A DNA stretch of 64,000 bases. Origin: Collinsella tanakaei (GTDB lineage: Bacteria > Actinomycetota > Coriobacteriia > Coriobacteriales > Coriobacteriaceae). The notes under the pieces are model-generated. The model made no database searches. It saw only the letters and a list, made by a program, of their open reading frames with translations, and had not been told where the DNA came from. The translations under genes were made by a program, and so were the position numbers. The DNA lies in assembly GCF_016900375.1 (NCBI RefSeq), contig NZ_JACJKB010000013.1:19175-83174 (forward strand). The letters run 5' to 3'. Of the stretch, positions 8,850 to 16,320 are shown piece after piece (the first letter of the stretch is position 1; every line of letters starts with the position of its first letter).

Positions 8850-9296
8850 ATGATCATGCTGAAAGACGCCCTGTCCCGCCTGCGCCGCGAGCGCGGCCTC
8901 ACCCAGGAAGAGCTGGCGCGCCGGCTCTACATCACCCGTCAGGCCGTGAGCCGCTGGGAGACGGGTGCCACGGAGCCGGGCATCGACATGATCAAGCTTA
9001 TCGCGCGCGAGCTGGACGTGCCTGTGACGACGCTGCTCGACATGCCGGAGCACTACTGCCAGAGCTGCGGCATGATGTTCACCGGTCCCGACCAGCACGG
9101 TCACGAGGCGGATGGCGCCGAGGCCGAGGACTTTTGCCGCTGGTGCTACGAGGACGGCGCCTACACCTACGAGACCACGATGGAGGACATGATCGAAGAC
9201 TGCGCCCCGCGCATGGCCGAGTTCATGGGCTGGACGCCGGACGAGTGCGCCTCGCTGCTCGGCGCGGTGCTGCCGACACTCAAGCGCTGGAAGTGA
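8850..9296 (+). CDS. XRE-family regulator with C-terminal zinc ribbon
   Basis: Protein of 148 aa. Residues 1-65 are a Cro/C1-type helix-turn-helix (LTQEELARRLYITRQAVSRW). Residues ~70-140 match the putative zinc ribbon family PF12674: YCQSCGMMF ... EDFCRWCYEDGAYT ... TMEDMIEDCAP, with two CxxC pairs as metal ligands. The combination suggests a DNA-binding sensor that uses zinc for structure or sensing. Start at ATG 8850, with GAGAGGA about 8 nt upstream. The stop is followed after 5 nt by a CGACAAG palindrome. Target genes are unknown. Confidence 0.85.
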   Translation: MIMLKDALSRLRRERGLTQEELARRLYITRQAVSRWETGATEPGIDMIKLIARELDVPVTTLLDMPEHYCQSCGMMFTGPDQHGHEADGAEAEDFCRWCYEDGAYTYETTMEDMIEDCAPRMAEFMGWTPDECASLLGAVLPTLKRWK

Positions 9297-9301
9297 GCAG
9301 G

Positions 9302-9332
9302 CGACAAGATGGGGCCAGGTCCAAACTTGTCG
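9302..9332. repeat. CGACAAG palindrome, copy 2
   Basis: Arms CGACAAG/CTTGTCG around TGGGGCCAGGTCCA. It lies 5 nt after the XRE stop in a convergent gap that consists almost only of two copies. Confidence 0.85.
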
Positions 9333-9349
9333 CGAGATGAGGTGGAGTA

Positions 9350-9380
9350 CGACAAGATTGTACCTGGCCCCAACTTGTCG
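9350..9380. repeat. CGACAAG palindrome, copy 3
   Basis: Opposite core orientation (TTGTACCTGGCCCCA). Its last base touches the stop codon of the minus-strand ABC permease gene. Confidence 0.85.
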
Positions 9381-10106
9381 CTACAGCTCGCGCTGCTCGT
9401 AGAGCTTGAGCGAGACGGCGGCGGAGATGCCGAGGATGATGCAGGCGACCACGATGGCGACGGCCATGCTCGTCACAACGCCGATAGGCGTCTCGATGAA
9501 GGCGAACAGGCCGCGGACCGCGTCGGCGATGCCAGCGAAGTTGTCGAGCCCGCCGGTGGCGCCCAGGATCACCATGGGGCCGATGAACAGGAACACGGAG
9601 ATCATGGGGATCCATTGGGTCGCCTTCGTCTGGCCCAAGCGGAAATAGATCGGCGTCTCGATGCTCGCGACGGCAGATCCGATGATCGTGCAGACCGCGC
9701 AGGAGAACACCATCGCCTGCACGTTGTCCTGCGTAAGCCCGAGCGAGCTCGAGAGGTCTCCCGGCAGCGGGACCACGCCGGCGATCAGCGAGAGCGCGAT
9801 CGTGGCGATGAAGCCCGCAAGCATACCCAGAAGCCCGAGCGTCGCGATGACGCCGTAGCGTCCGAGCACCACGTCGCGGCGGCTGACGGGCATGGTGAGC
9901 CGGTAGAGCCCCCAGTTGTTCTGCTCGTCGTATGCCGAGCCGGCGATGGTCCCCATGATGAGGTACATGCAGGTGAGCACGCCGGGGATGGCGACGATGC
10001 TCTGCATGCCCAGGCTCGTGCACAGGCCGACGAAGATGCCCAGGCCGAAGAGCTGACGGGCGTAGTCGCGGATAACGGTCATTTCAATCAGGTATGCGCG
10101 CTTCAT
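9381..10106 (-). CDS. ABC-2 type permease of a GntR-controlled transporter
   Basis: Membrane protein of 241 aa with about six hydrophobic helices; the N-terminus MKRAYLIEMTVIRDYARQLF is typical of short ABC-2 permeases that pair with separate ATPases. It starts directly after the stop codon of the ATPase gene, so translation is coupled. It is the last gene of the gntR-ATPase-permease operon. YtrA-type operons of this layout in Firmicutes respond to cell-wall antibiotics; the same role here is inference. The gene ends at a palindromic element. Confidence 0.82.
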   Translation of the reverse strand: MKRAYLIEMTVIRDYARQLFGLGIFVGLCTSLGMQSIVAIPGVLTCMYLIMGTIAGSAYDEQNNWGLYRLTMPVSRRDVVLGRYGVIATLGLLGMLAGFIATIALSLIAGVVPLPGDLSSSLGLTQDNVQAMVFSCAVCTIIGSAVASIETPIYFRLGQTKATQWIPMISVFLFIGPMVILGATGGLDNFAGIADAVRGLFAFIETPIGVVTSMAVAIVVACIILGISAAVSLKLYEQREL

Positions 10107-11027
10107 CTATCGCACACCACCTTTCAGCGTCAGCGTCATGTAGTCGTCGATGGTCATGTGGTCGACGGGGATGTTGGGGAACTGCCGCGCAAACGCGAAG
10201 CGGTCGGGAACGAGTAGGTCGATGCCGTAGTCGTGCTTGCGGTAGCGAAGCTCGCGCTCGGGGATGATGCCGGATGCGGCGACCGCCTCGAACTCCGCCA
10301 CGCGGCAGCGGGCGATGCCCATCTCGTCGGTGATCTCGTCCTTGGCGAGGTCGAAGACGATGCGTCCGCCCTCGATGCACAGCACGCGGTCGGCGATCTT
10401 CTCGAGATCGCTCGTGATGTGGCTGCTCATGAGCACCGCGTGGCCGGGCGTCTCCACGAAAGCGCGCAGGCGGTCGAGGATCTCGTCGCGCGCCATGGGG
10501 TCGAGGCCCGCTGTGGCCTCGTCGAGTACGAGCAGACGGGCGTCGTGGGACAGGGCGCAGGCGAGGCTGAGCTTCATGCCCATGCCGCGAGACAGGTCCT
10601 TTACCTGCTTGTTGGTGCCGAGGCCGAACTCGCGGACGAGCTGGTCGAACAGGTGCTGGCTCCACTGGCTGAACGCGCGGGCGTGCACACGGCCCACATC
10701 GGCCACGCGCAGGTGGCCAGGGATCGACACGGTGTCGAAGACGACGCCGATCTGCTCCTTGATGCATGCCCCCGTCGAGCCATGGGCGAGGTCGTTGACG
10801 TCGGTGCCCAGGATGCGAGCGGTGCCGCCGTCGAGGGTGGTGAGGCCGAGGAGGGCCTTGATGGTCGTCGACTTGCCGGCGCCGTTCTGGCCGACGAAGC
10901 CCACGATCTCACCCTCGTCTACGGTGAGGTCGACGCCTTGGAGCGAGAAGTCCTGGTAGTGCTTGGTGAGTCCGTGCGCCTCGATGAGGGGCGCGCCGGA
11001 GGTGATATCGGATGCCATAGCTGACAT
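10107..11027 (-). CDS. ABC transporter ATP-binding protein
   Basis: ATPase of 306 aa: Walker A GQNGAGKST (~46), signature LSRGMGMKLS (a diverged LSGGQ, common in ABC-2 systems), Walker B LLVLDEATAGLD, H-loop MSSH. The C-terminal ~80 residues are an extension typical of drug or peptide ABC-2 ATPases. AAAGGA precedes the ATG at 11027. It lies 39 nt after the gntR stop and directly before the permease, which it should energise. It is probably repressed together with them by the GntR protein. Confidence 0.88.
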   Translation of the reverse strand: MSAMASDITSGAPLIEAHGLTKHYQDFSLQGVDLTVDEGEIVGFVGQNGAGKSTTIKALLGLTTLDGGTARILGTDVNDLAHGSTGACIKEQIGVVFDTVSIPGHLRVADVGRVHARAFSQWSQHLFDQLVREFGLGTNKQVKDLSRGMGMKLSLACALSHDARLLVLDEATAGLDPMARDEILDRLRAFVETPGHAVLMSSHITSDLEKIADRVLCIEGGRIVFDLAKDEITDEMGIARCRVAEFEAVAASGIIPERELRYRKHDYGIDLLVPDRFAFARQFPNIPVDHMTIDDYMTLTLKGGVR

Positions 11028-11066
11028 GGCCGGTCCTTTCTTGCGGCGTTCGCTTGCGGCGGGCGC

Positions 11067-11435
11067 CTATTCCAGTTCGAGCGCGAACATCTCGGTGAGC
11101 TCGGTGTCGGTGAGTCCCATGGCGCGGCCGGCGTCGATCGCGCGGGCCATGTGCGCCTCCACCTGGCGAAGCTGCTCTTCGCGGATGAGCTCGGCGTTGC
11201 CGCCGGCGACGAAGCTGCCCTTGCCTTGCACCGTCTCGATGAAGCCCGCGGCTTCGAGGTCGGCGTAGGCGCGCTTGGTGGTGATGGCGCTCACACGCAG
11301 GCTGTTGGCGAGCGCCCGGATGCTGGGGAGCTGCTCGCCTTCAGCGAGTTCGCCCGAGAGGATCGCGGTTTTGATGCTGTCCGTGATCTGCTCGTAGATG
11401 GGCTTGCTGCTTGCGTTCGAGATGATGATTTCCAA
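11067..11435 (-). CDS. GntR-family regulator, YtrA subfamily
   Basis: Regulator of 122 aa: winged helix-turn-helix (PIYEQITDSIKTAILSGEL ... SIRALANSLRVSAITTKRAY) and a short C-terminal dimerisation helix, as in YtrA. The start is a TTG at 11435, chosen because AAAGGAA lies 7 nt upstream and the product then begins MEIIISNASSKPIYEQI, the usual subfamily N-terminus. It heads an operon with an ABC ATPase and permease. A GGTATA-N5-TATACC palindrome just after the inferred transcription start is the expected autoregulatory operator. Confidence 0.87.
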   Translation of the reverse strand: MEIIISNASSKPIYEQITDSIKTAILSGELAEGEQLPSIRALANSLRVSAITTKRAYADLEAAGFIETVQGKGSFVAGGNAELIREEQLRQVEAHMARAIDAGRAMGLTDTELTEMFALELE

Positions 11436-11550
11436 GATCGGATTCCTTTCGTGCCGCCCGGCAAGGCGTCCCTCGTCGGGGTGCCGCGTCCGCGGGCGTC
11501 CCCGTGCACGCGGCGGGGGAGGCGACTGACGTCGGCGTCGCATCCCCTTG

Positions 11551-11606
11551 GGTATAGTGTATATACCCGACAAGCACAGTATATACTCACCTATACACAG
11601 TTGCAA
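11551..11606 (-). promoter_or_regulatory. gntR-ABC promoter with YtrA-type operators
   Basis: On the minus strand: -35 TTGCAA (11601-11606), 17-bp spacer, -10 TATACT (11578-11583). Two palindromes overlap or follow it: AGTATATACT (11578-11587) across the -10, and GGTATA/TATACC (11551-11567) just downstream of the start. GTATA...TATAC is the known half-site pattern of YtrA-family repressors. Confidence 0.7.
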
Positions 11607-11681
11607 CCGACAACTTGGGGCCAGGTCCAATCTTGTCGCCCGCGTGGGCGACAAGATTGGACCTGGCCCCAAGTTGTCGGT
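11606..11681. repeat. CGACAAG palindromes, copies 4 and 5, as one large hairpin
   Basis: Copy 11608-11638 and copy 11649-11679 are inverted copies of each other, joined by GCCCGCGTGGGC. The whole is a near-perfect inverted repeat with arms of about 37 bp. It lies between the gntR promoter and the stop of the minus-strand GNAT gene, and may terminate that gene. Confidence 0.85.
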
Positions 11682-11687
11682 TGGCCG

Positions 11688-12176
11688 CTACAGTTCCTTG
11701 AGGTAGAAGCGGTCCATGGTGGTGTGGGCGGTGGGTACGGGCTGCTCGATGCGCTGGTAGCCGAGGCGTTCGTAGAGGCGGATGGCGGCGTCGAGCGCGG
11801 TGTGGGTTTCCAGATACAGTCGACGGTAGCCAAGCTCACGGGCGCGCGCTTCGACGGCTTGGGCGAGGGCGGCTCCCAGCCCCTTGCCCTTGGCCGCATC
11901 CTTCAGATAGATCTTCTGAAGTTCGGCGCACGCGTCCAGCCCGGGGAACTCCGCCAGGCCGGCGCCGCCCAGCACGGTGCCTGCGGCATCGGTCAGTATG
12001 AAGTAAGTGCGGCGATCCGGGGCGGCATCGTAGTAGGCGCTCAGGTGGTCGAGCTCCGGGTCAAAGTATGCGGTCCCGGGGATGTCCAGCCGGTGCGCCT
12101 CGAGATTCGCTCGGATGATGGCGGCGATCGCCGCGTCGTCGTTCGCCGTGATCTGCCGGATGATGATGTCGCTCAC
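11688..12176 (-). CDS. GNAT-family N-acetyltransferase
   Basis: Protein of 162 aa with the GNAT fold: N-terminal IIIRQITANDDAAIAAIIR, an acetyl-CoA loop-like segment KGLGAALAQAVEARAREL (around residue 100), and the C-terminal ALDAAIRLYERLGY typical of the family. It probably acetylates an amino group on a small molecule or protein; the substrate is unknown. It stands alone, with its 3' end at the double palindrome and its 5' end near a TGGGAA-type palindrome. Confidence 0.85.
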   Translation of the reverse strand: MSDIIIRQITANDDAAIAAIIRANLEAHRLDIPGTAYFDPELDHLSAYYDAAPDRRTYFILTDAAGTVLGGAGLAEFPGLDACAELQKIYLKDAAKGKGLGAALAQAVEARARELGYRRLYLETHTALDAAIRLYERLGYQRIEQPVPTAHTTMDRFYLKEL

Positions 12177-12190
12177 GATGCGCTCCTGTG

Positions 12191-12221
12191 TGGGAAAATG
12201 GTGCCTGTCCCTATTTTCCCA
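12191..12221. repeat. TGGGAA-armed palindrome, copy 1
   Basis: 31 bp: arms TGGGAAAAT and ATTTTCCCA (with one A inserted) around GGTGCCTGTCCCT. The core resembles the CGACAAG family core although the arms differ. It lies in the divergent gap between the GNAT and hydrolase genes. Confidence 0.8.
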
Positions 12222-12236
12222 CGATGGGAGAGGTTC

Positions 12237-13100
12237 ATGGTCGGACAGGAGTTCTCAGCCGACGGCGGGGCCATCCGCTATTGGATATCATGCGCTTGTC
12301 CGAAAGCGCCGCAGCTCGTGTTCCTTCCGGGACTCACGGCGGACCATCGGCTTTTCGACAAGCAGATCGGGCATTTTGAATCGCGTGCGAGCTGCTTGGT
12401 GTGGGACCCTCCCTCGCATGGGTTATCGCGACCATTCAAGCTCGGGTGGAGCATGGCCGACCTAGCCCGGCTGCTACATGCGATTCTTCAACGCGAGGGA
12501 TTAACACACCCCGTGCTTATCGGGCAGTCGATGGGCGGTTACGTTGCGCAAGCGTATCTCGATTTGTATCCAGGCGAGGCCGCTGGGTTCATCTCCATCG
12601 ATTCCTGTCCGTTGCAGCGTGTGTACTACACGTCGGCGGAGCTGTGGGCGCTCAAGCACACGCGCGCGATTTACCAGTCGATTCCCTGGAAGATGCTGCT
12701 CGACATCGGCTCACGCGGCTGCGCGACCAGTTCGTACGGGCAGGAGCTTATGCGTCGGATGATGAGCGATTACTCTAAACAGGAGTACATCGATCTTGCC
12801 GTTTGCGGCTACCGGGCGCTCGCGGAAGCCGTGCTTGCGGACCGGCCGTACCGCATCGACTGCCCCGCACTTCTCATCTGCGGAGACCGCGACGCTGCGG
12901 GGTCGGCCAAGCGCTACAACCGAGCATGGGAAAGACGCGCCGGTCTTCCCATGAGATGGATCGAAGGTGCGGGCCATAACGCCAACACCGATGCGTCGGA
13001 GTACGTGAACAGGCTGATCGGCCAGTTCGTTGACAAGTTGGTGCCGGGTTCAATCTTGTCGCATGCTGCAACCGAAACGCAACCGCATGTAGCGCGATAG
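12237..13100 (+). CDS. Alpha/beta hydrolase, C-terminus extended by a repeat
   Basis: Hydrolase of 287 aa: oxyanion region VFLPGLTADHRLFD, nucleophile elbow GQSMGGY (Ser about residue 100), late aspartate in ICGDRDAAG, catalytic His in EGAGHNANTD. Start ATG 12237 with GGGAGAGG 4 nt upstream. The last ~24 residues (DKLVPGSILSH...) are encoded by a CGACAAG-type palindrome at 13031 and the DNA after it; the natural protein probably ended near IGQFV. The substrate is unknown. The TGA in the palindrome is out of frame, so the gene reads through. Confidence 0.85.
   Translation: MVGQEFSADGGAIRYWISCACPKAPQLVFLPGLTADHRLFDKQIGHFESRASCLVWDPPSHGLSRPFKLGWSMADLARLLHAILQREGLTHPVLIGQSMGGYVAQAYLDLYPGEAAGFISIDSCPLQRVYYTSAELWALKHTRAIYQSIPWKMLLDIGSRGCATSSYGQELMRRMMSDYSKQEYIDLAVCGYRALAEAVLADRPYRIDCPALLICGDRDAAGSAKRYNRAWERRAGLPMRWIEGAGHNANTDASEYVNRLIGQFVDKLVPGSILSHAATETQPHVAR
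13031..13061. repeat. CGACAAG palindrome, copy 6, inside a coding region
   Basis: Arms TGACAAG/CTTGTCG around TTGGTGCCGGGTTCAAT. It lies within the 3' end of the hydrolase reading frame. Confidence 0.85.
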
Positions 13101-13163
13101 TTGCTGGGCATTTCGCGTGCTGCCGGATACGATGGAGGCGAAGTCCGGTAGGGAGGAGTTGCT

Positions 13164-13520
13164 ATGGTGCCGTCAGGGTTCGAGGTAGTCATCATCGCCT
13201 CGTTGCTGCTCAGCCTTATTCCACCTGTCCTGTTCGTTGTCGTCTGCGTCTTCGCTATCAGATGGTTCTTGCGTCAGGAGAAAGCGGCAAAGGACCCCGT
13301 AGCGGTGGCGACGCGCCGCACCCTCGGCGAGGTGCTGCGCTCGCATCGCGAGGCCTGCCATATGACGCAGGAGCTCGTCGCCCAGCAGGTGGGCGTCAGC
13401 CGGCAAGCGGTGAGCAAGTGGGAACAGGGGGCGTCCGAGCCTTCGACCACGAATCTCATCAAGCTCGCGCGCGTGTTCAATGTGGACCCCGCGGATCTTT
13501 TGCGCGAGGTCGAGGGATGA
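13164..13520 (+). CDS. Membrane-anchored XRE helix-turn-helix protein
   Basis: Protein of 118 aa with a single N-terminal hydrophobic helix (VVIIASLLLSLIPPVLFVVV, residues 8-27), a basic linker, and a Cro/C1 helix-turn-helix at residues ~52-115 (MTQELVAQQVGVSRQAVSKW). The DNA-binding domain would face the cytoplasm. Start ATG 13164 has GGGAGGAG 7 nt upstream. Such membrane-bound XRE proteins are uncommon and the function is unknown. The gene is monocistronic, followed by a 285-bp gap with an inverted-repeat element. Confidence 0.82.
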   Translation: MVPSGFEVVIIASLLLSLIPPVLFVVVCVFAIRWFLRQEKAAKDPVAVATRRTLGEVLRSHREACHMTQELVAQQVGVSRQAVSKWEQGASEPSTTNLIKLARVFNVDPADLLREVEG

Positions 13521-13570
13521 CGGCCGCATTCATGCGTGTTTTCGTCTGTTTGGGCGACATTCGAGGTGCT

Positions 13571-13738
13571 CTTGGATGAAACCGCCACTTTTGTACCGCG
13601 AGATGGTCACGGTAAGCTTCGAATGACCGGAAGCTATGCGCTGATTTGACCGTATTGCGCGATATGTCCGCTTGCTATCGTCACAATTTGGCGCTGCAGC
13701 GGAAGTGCAGCGGTACAAAAGTTGCGGTTTCATCCAAG
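13571..13738. repeat. 168-bp element bounded by 28-bp inverted repeats (MITE-like)
   Basis: Terminal inverted repeats CTTGGATGAAACCGCC.. (13571-13598) and the complement (13711-13738), with one mismatch in 28 bp. No ORF lies inside. The size and structure suggest a non-autonomous mobile element or its remnant. It fills most of the gap between the XRE gene and the next gene; no target duplication is obvious. Confidence 0.6.
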
Positions 13739-13805
13739 AGCTGGTGAGTGATCCACGGCGGCAGTCTGCGAAAGGCGTCGAAAGCGTTCAGAATGCCTCT
13801 TTGAC

Positions 13806-14216
13806 TCAGGGCTGCTTCTGATTTGCGTCTCCCTGACGCTGCGCGTTGGCGGGCCTTTGCCGCATGACGCGCTTCTTGGGCGCGCGGGCGGCCTGCTCGG
13901 CACGCTTCAGGCGCTCGACGGCGGCAAGGGCCTCGGCGCCGGGGTCGGCGGGCTCGCCAGCGGCAGATTCGCCACGCCGGGCACGCCGTTTTCCGGCTGC
14001 CATGCGCTTCAGCGTCTTCCGCTGCCCACGGAAGATCAAGACGAGCGCGATGACGATAATCAGCGCATAACCGATGCCGTCGAAGTCGTAGTAGACGATC
14101 GTGCCTTCCGAGGTGGTCTTTTGCACAAGGCCCATGTCGGCCCACGCGCAAGCGGGAAAAGCCAACATCGCCGCAACTGAAGAAATCGCGGCCTTTGCAA
14201 GCGTCTTGCCGATCAT
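13806..14216 (-). CDS. Hypothetical exported/membrane protein with basic tail
   Basis: Protein of 136 aa, not recognised. Residues 1-26 look like a signal peptide (MIGKTLAKAAISSVAAMLAF ... CAWA), then a short extracellular stretch, a transmembrane helix (YALIIVIALVLIF, ~45-60), and a long cytoplasmic tail rich in Arg, Ala and Lys. ATG 14216 is chosen over an upstream in-frame start because AAGGAG lies 6 nt before it. The low-complexity basic tail might bind nucleic acid or acidic lipids, which is speculation. Confidence 0.65.
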   Translation of the reverse strand: MIGKTLAKAAISSVAAMLAFPACAWADMGLVQKTTSEGTIVYYDFDGIGYALIIVIALVLIFRGQRKTLKRMAAGKRRARRGESAAGEPADPGAEALAAVERLKRAEQAARAPKKRVMRQRPANAQRQGDANQKQP

Positions 14217-14263
14217 CGTGCTCCTTCGCGGCATCCGGGATGGTTCACCTGTCACCAGAATAG

Positions 14264-14294
14264 CGACAAGATGGTGCCAGGTACAATCTTGTCG
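14264..14294. repeat. CGACAAG palindrome, copy 7
   Basis: Arms CGACAAGAT/ATCTTGTCG around GGTGCCAGGTACA. It lies in the divergent gap before the response-regulator gene. Confidence 0.85.
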
Positions 14295-14305
14295 CTGTCA
14301 TAATG

Positions 14306-14334
14306 ATGACAGCTGAACCCGTCCCAACTGTCGT
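14306..14334. repeat. ATGACAG-armed palindrome, copy 1
   Basis: Arms ATGACAG/CTGTCGT around CTGAACCCGTCCCAA, directly beside copy 7 of the CGACAAG type and 12 nt before the response-regulator ATG. Here it is in a 5' region, unlike most copies. Confidence 0.75.
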
Positions 14335-14346
14335 AAGGGGGCTTAT

Positions 14347-15072
14347 ATGGCGGCAACGCGCGTGCTGATCGTCGAGGATGATGCCGATATCAACCAGATC
14401 GTCGCCACGCATCTGGCGCGGCACGGCATGGACTGCACACAGGCGTTTTCAGGCAGCGAGGCGCGGCTGCTCGCCAGCGGCGACGAGTTTCCCTTTGACA
14501 TCGTGGTCTCCGACCTTATGCTGCCGGGCCTGAATGGTGAGGAGCTCGTCGCCCTCATCCGCGAGCGCGACGCGCGCGTACCCATCATCGTCATCTCGGC
14601 GCGCACGGCGGCATCTGACCGCATCGACCTGCTGAAGCTCGGGGCGGATGACTACCTTACCAAGCCGTTCGACCTCGATGAGCTCGTGGCGCGCATCGAG
14701 GTGCAGCTACGGCATCGCGGGCTTGCCGGTGCGGGCAACGATGCCGGTGGCGCAACGGCCGGCGCGTCGTCGAGCGTGCTGACCTTCCGTGCCTGGGAGC
14801 TCGATCCCGAGGCGCATACGTTCACGGTCGCGGGCGAGCCCGTTGAGCTCACACGCATCGAGTTCAACATCCTGCACGCGCTCATCTCCCACCCCAAGCG
14901 CGTCTTTTCCAAACAGGAGCTGTTCGAGCGTGCATGGGGAGAGCCCTATGCTGCCGACGACAACACGGTGAACGTGCACCTGTCAAACATCCGCGCGAAA
15001 CTCAAGGCGAGCGGCACCGACGGCTACATCAAAACCGTGTGGGGAATGGGCTTCAAGCTGCAGGAAGACTAA
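14347..15072 (+). CDS. OmpR/PhoB-family response regulator
   Basis: Regulator of 241 aa: receiver domain (residues 1-120; acidic pocket EDD, phospho-acceptor Asp in VVSDLMLPG near residue 58, conserved Lys in YLTKPF) and a winged-helix DNA-binding domain (~140-240, TRIEFNILHALISHPKRVFS). AAGGGGG precedes the ATG. It opens a module with an ABC transporter and a small histidine kinase. This layout is common in systems that sense antimicrobial peptides. It probably activates the ABC genes downstream. Confidence 0.9.
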   Translation: MAATRVLIVEDDADINQIVATHLARHGMDCTQAFSGSEARLLASGDEFPFDIVVSDLMLPGLNGEELVALIRERDARVPIIVISARTAASDRIDLLKLGADDYLTKPFDLDELVARIEVQLRHRGLAGAGNDAGGATAGASSSVLTFRAWELDPEAHTFTVAGEPVELTRIEFNILHALISHPKRVFSKQELFERAWGEPYAADDNTVNVHLSNIRAKLKASGTDGYIKTVWGMGFKLQED

Positions 15073-15092
15073 GGCAGAGGCCTCGCGTCGCA

Positions 15093-15131
15093 AAAGCATG
15101 ACACTGGGCCCCGTCCTACCTGTCATGCTTT
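15093..15131 (+). terminator. ATGACAG-type palindrome acting as a possible terminator
   Basis: Arms AAAGCATGACA and TGTCATGCTTT (perfect 11 bp) around CTGGGCCCCGTCCTACC, 21 nt after the response-regulator stop, followed by AGGGTTTCTT. It is a member of the ATGACAG repeat family with longer arms and could partly uncouple the regulator from the ABC genes. Confidence 0.6.
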
Positions 15132-15219
15132 AGGGTTTCTTAAATGTTGGATAAGACCTGCTCAAAGGTTGGCTTCCATACTCGTAGGCAACAGATGGAA
15201 ACGACAGATGGGAGCAACC

Positions 15220-16242
15220 ATGAACGCGATCGATATCCGCGGTCTCACCAAGCGGTACGGGAAAACCTTCGCCGTCGATCACCTGAACATGCGGGTGGTC
15301 TCAGGCGACATCTACGGCTTCGTGGGCAAAAACGGCGCCGGCAAGTCGACGACCATGAAGATGATCGCCGGCCTCACGACGCCGACCTCAGGCGAGCTCG
15401 CACTGTTCAACAGCGTGAGCGCCGGCCAGGGCCGTGCCGGCAGCTTCTCGGCTGCGCCCTCGCGCATCGGCGCGCTTATCGAGGAGCCGGGTGTCATGCC
15501 CAACTTCTCGGCAGGCGAGAACCTGATGATGAAGGCGCTTGCCATGGGCGTCGTGCGTCCGCGCAAGCAGGTGGTCGAGCTGCTTCAGCTCGTGGGTCTC
15601 GAGGCGGCGGGCTCGCGCAAGGTCAAGAAGTTCTCGCAGGGCATGAAGCAGCGCCTGGGTCTCGCGCTTGCGCTCGTTGGCTCGCCCGACCTGCTGCTGC
15701 TCGATGAGCCGTTCAACGGCATGGACCCCGAGACCACGCGCGACCTGCGCCGTGCGCTCGTGCGGCTCAACCAGGAGCGCGGCGTGACCATCGTGATCTC
15801 GAGCCACGTGCTCGACCAGCTCATGCGCGTGTGCACGCGCTTCGGCGTCATCGCGGCAGGCCGCATGGTGCGCGAATTCACCGATGAGGAGCTGCACGCC
15901 ACCTGCGGAAGCTCGGTGCGCGTACGGACCGCCGATCCCGCCCGCGCGCTGGCAATCCTCGAGGAGCGTCTGGCGGGAGCGACCTTCCGCATGGAACCCG
16001 ACCAGGCCATCGTGGTCAGCGGGGGAGCGCGGAGTGCCGCCGCATCCTTCGGCGGCGCATCGACCGATCCTGCGGCATCCGGCGCGCCTTCGGTCGAGGA
16101 CGTGTCCCGCATCCTGCACGAGGCAGACCAGGTGGTGCTCGAGCTTTCGGTGCTCGAGCGCGACATCGAGGATTACTTCGTGGAGCTCATGGACGGCGGC
16201 GCCTCTGCGGCGCCCGGTCCGAGCCCGGTCGATAGGAGGTAG
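15220..16242 (+). CDS. ABC transporter ATP-binding protein
   Basis: ATPase of 340 aa: Walker A GKNGAGKST, signature FSQGMKQRL, Walker B LLLLDEPFNGMD, H-loop SSH. The C-terminal ~110 residues are an extension found in bacitracin/lantibiotic-immunity type (BcrA/LanF-like) ATPases. ATG 15220 is chosen for GGGAG 5-6 nt upstream; an upstream in-frame ATG lacks a ribosome site. It is followed by a 23-codon ORF and the permease, and lies between the response regulator and kinase genes. A role in peptide-antibiotic resistance is inferred from context. Confidence 0.88.
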   Translation: MNAIDIRGLTKRYGKTFAVDHLNMRVVSGDIYGFVGKNGAGKSTTMKMIAGLTTPTSGELALFNSVSAGQGRAGSFSAAPSRIGALIEEPGVMPNFSAGENLMMKALAMGVVRPRKQVVELLQLVGLEAAGSRKVKKFSQGMKQRLGLALALVGSPDLLLLDEPFNGMDPETTRDLRRALVRLNQERGVTIVISSHVLDQLMRVCTRFGVIAAGRMVREFTDEELHATCGSSVRVRTADPARALAILEERLAGATFRMEPDQAIVVSGGARSAAASFGGASTDPAASGAPSVEDVSRILHEADQVVLELSVLERDIEDYFVELMDGGASAAPGPSPVDRR

Positions 16243-16244
16243 TC

Positions 16245-16316
16245 GTGCTCGATTGCCTGATCGACCTCCTCGTCGAACTCGTACCGTCCCTCTTCTCGCG
16301 TCGCAAAGGCAGGTAA
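16245..16316 (+). CDS. Small ORF, 23 aa, amphipathic peptide between ABC genes
   Basis: A GTG-initiated 23-codon frame reads MLDCLIDLLVELVPSLFS followed by RRKGR. A perfect AGGAGG lies 6 nt upstream. It begins 2 nt after the ATPase stop and ends 4 nt before the permease ATG, whose ribosome site (GGCAGG) lies inside it. The peptide has a leucine-rich amphipathic or membrane-seeking helix with alternating acids and a basic tail. It may be a small transporter subunit, a coupling peptide, or a secreted peptide handled by the transporter. Confidence 0.6.
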   Translation: MLDCLIDLLVELVPSLFSRRKGR

Positions 16317-16320
16317 CACC

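Noticed and set aside
10233..11024. A 263-codon plus-strand frame antisense to the ABC ATPase gene
   Set aside because: Shadow frame; the minus-strand ATPase motifs are unambiguous.
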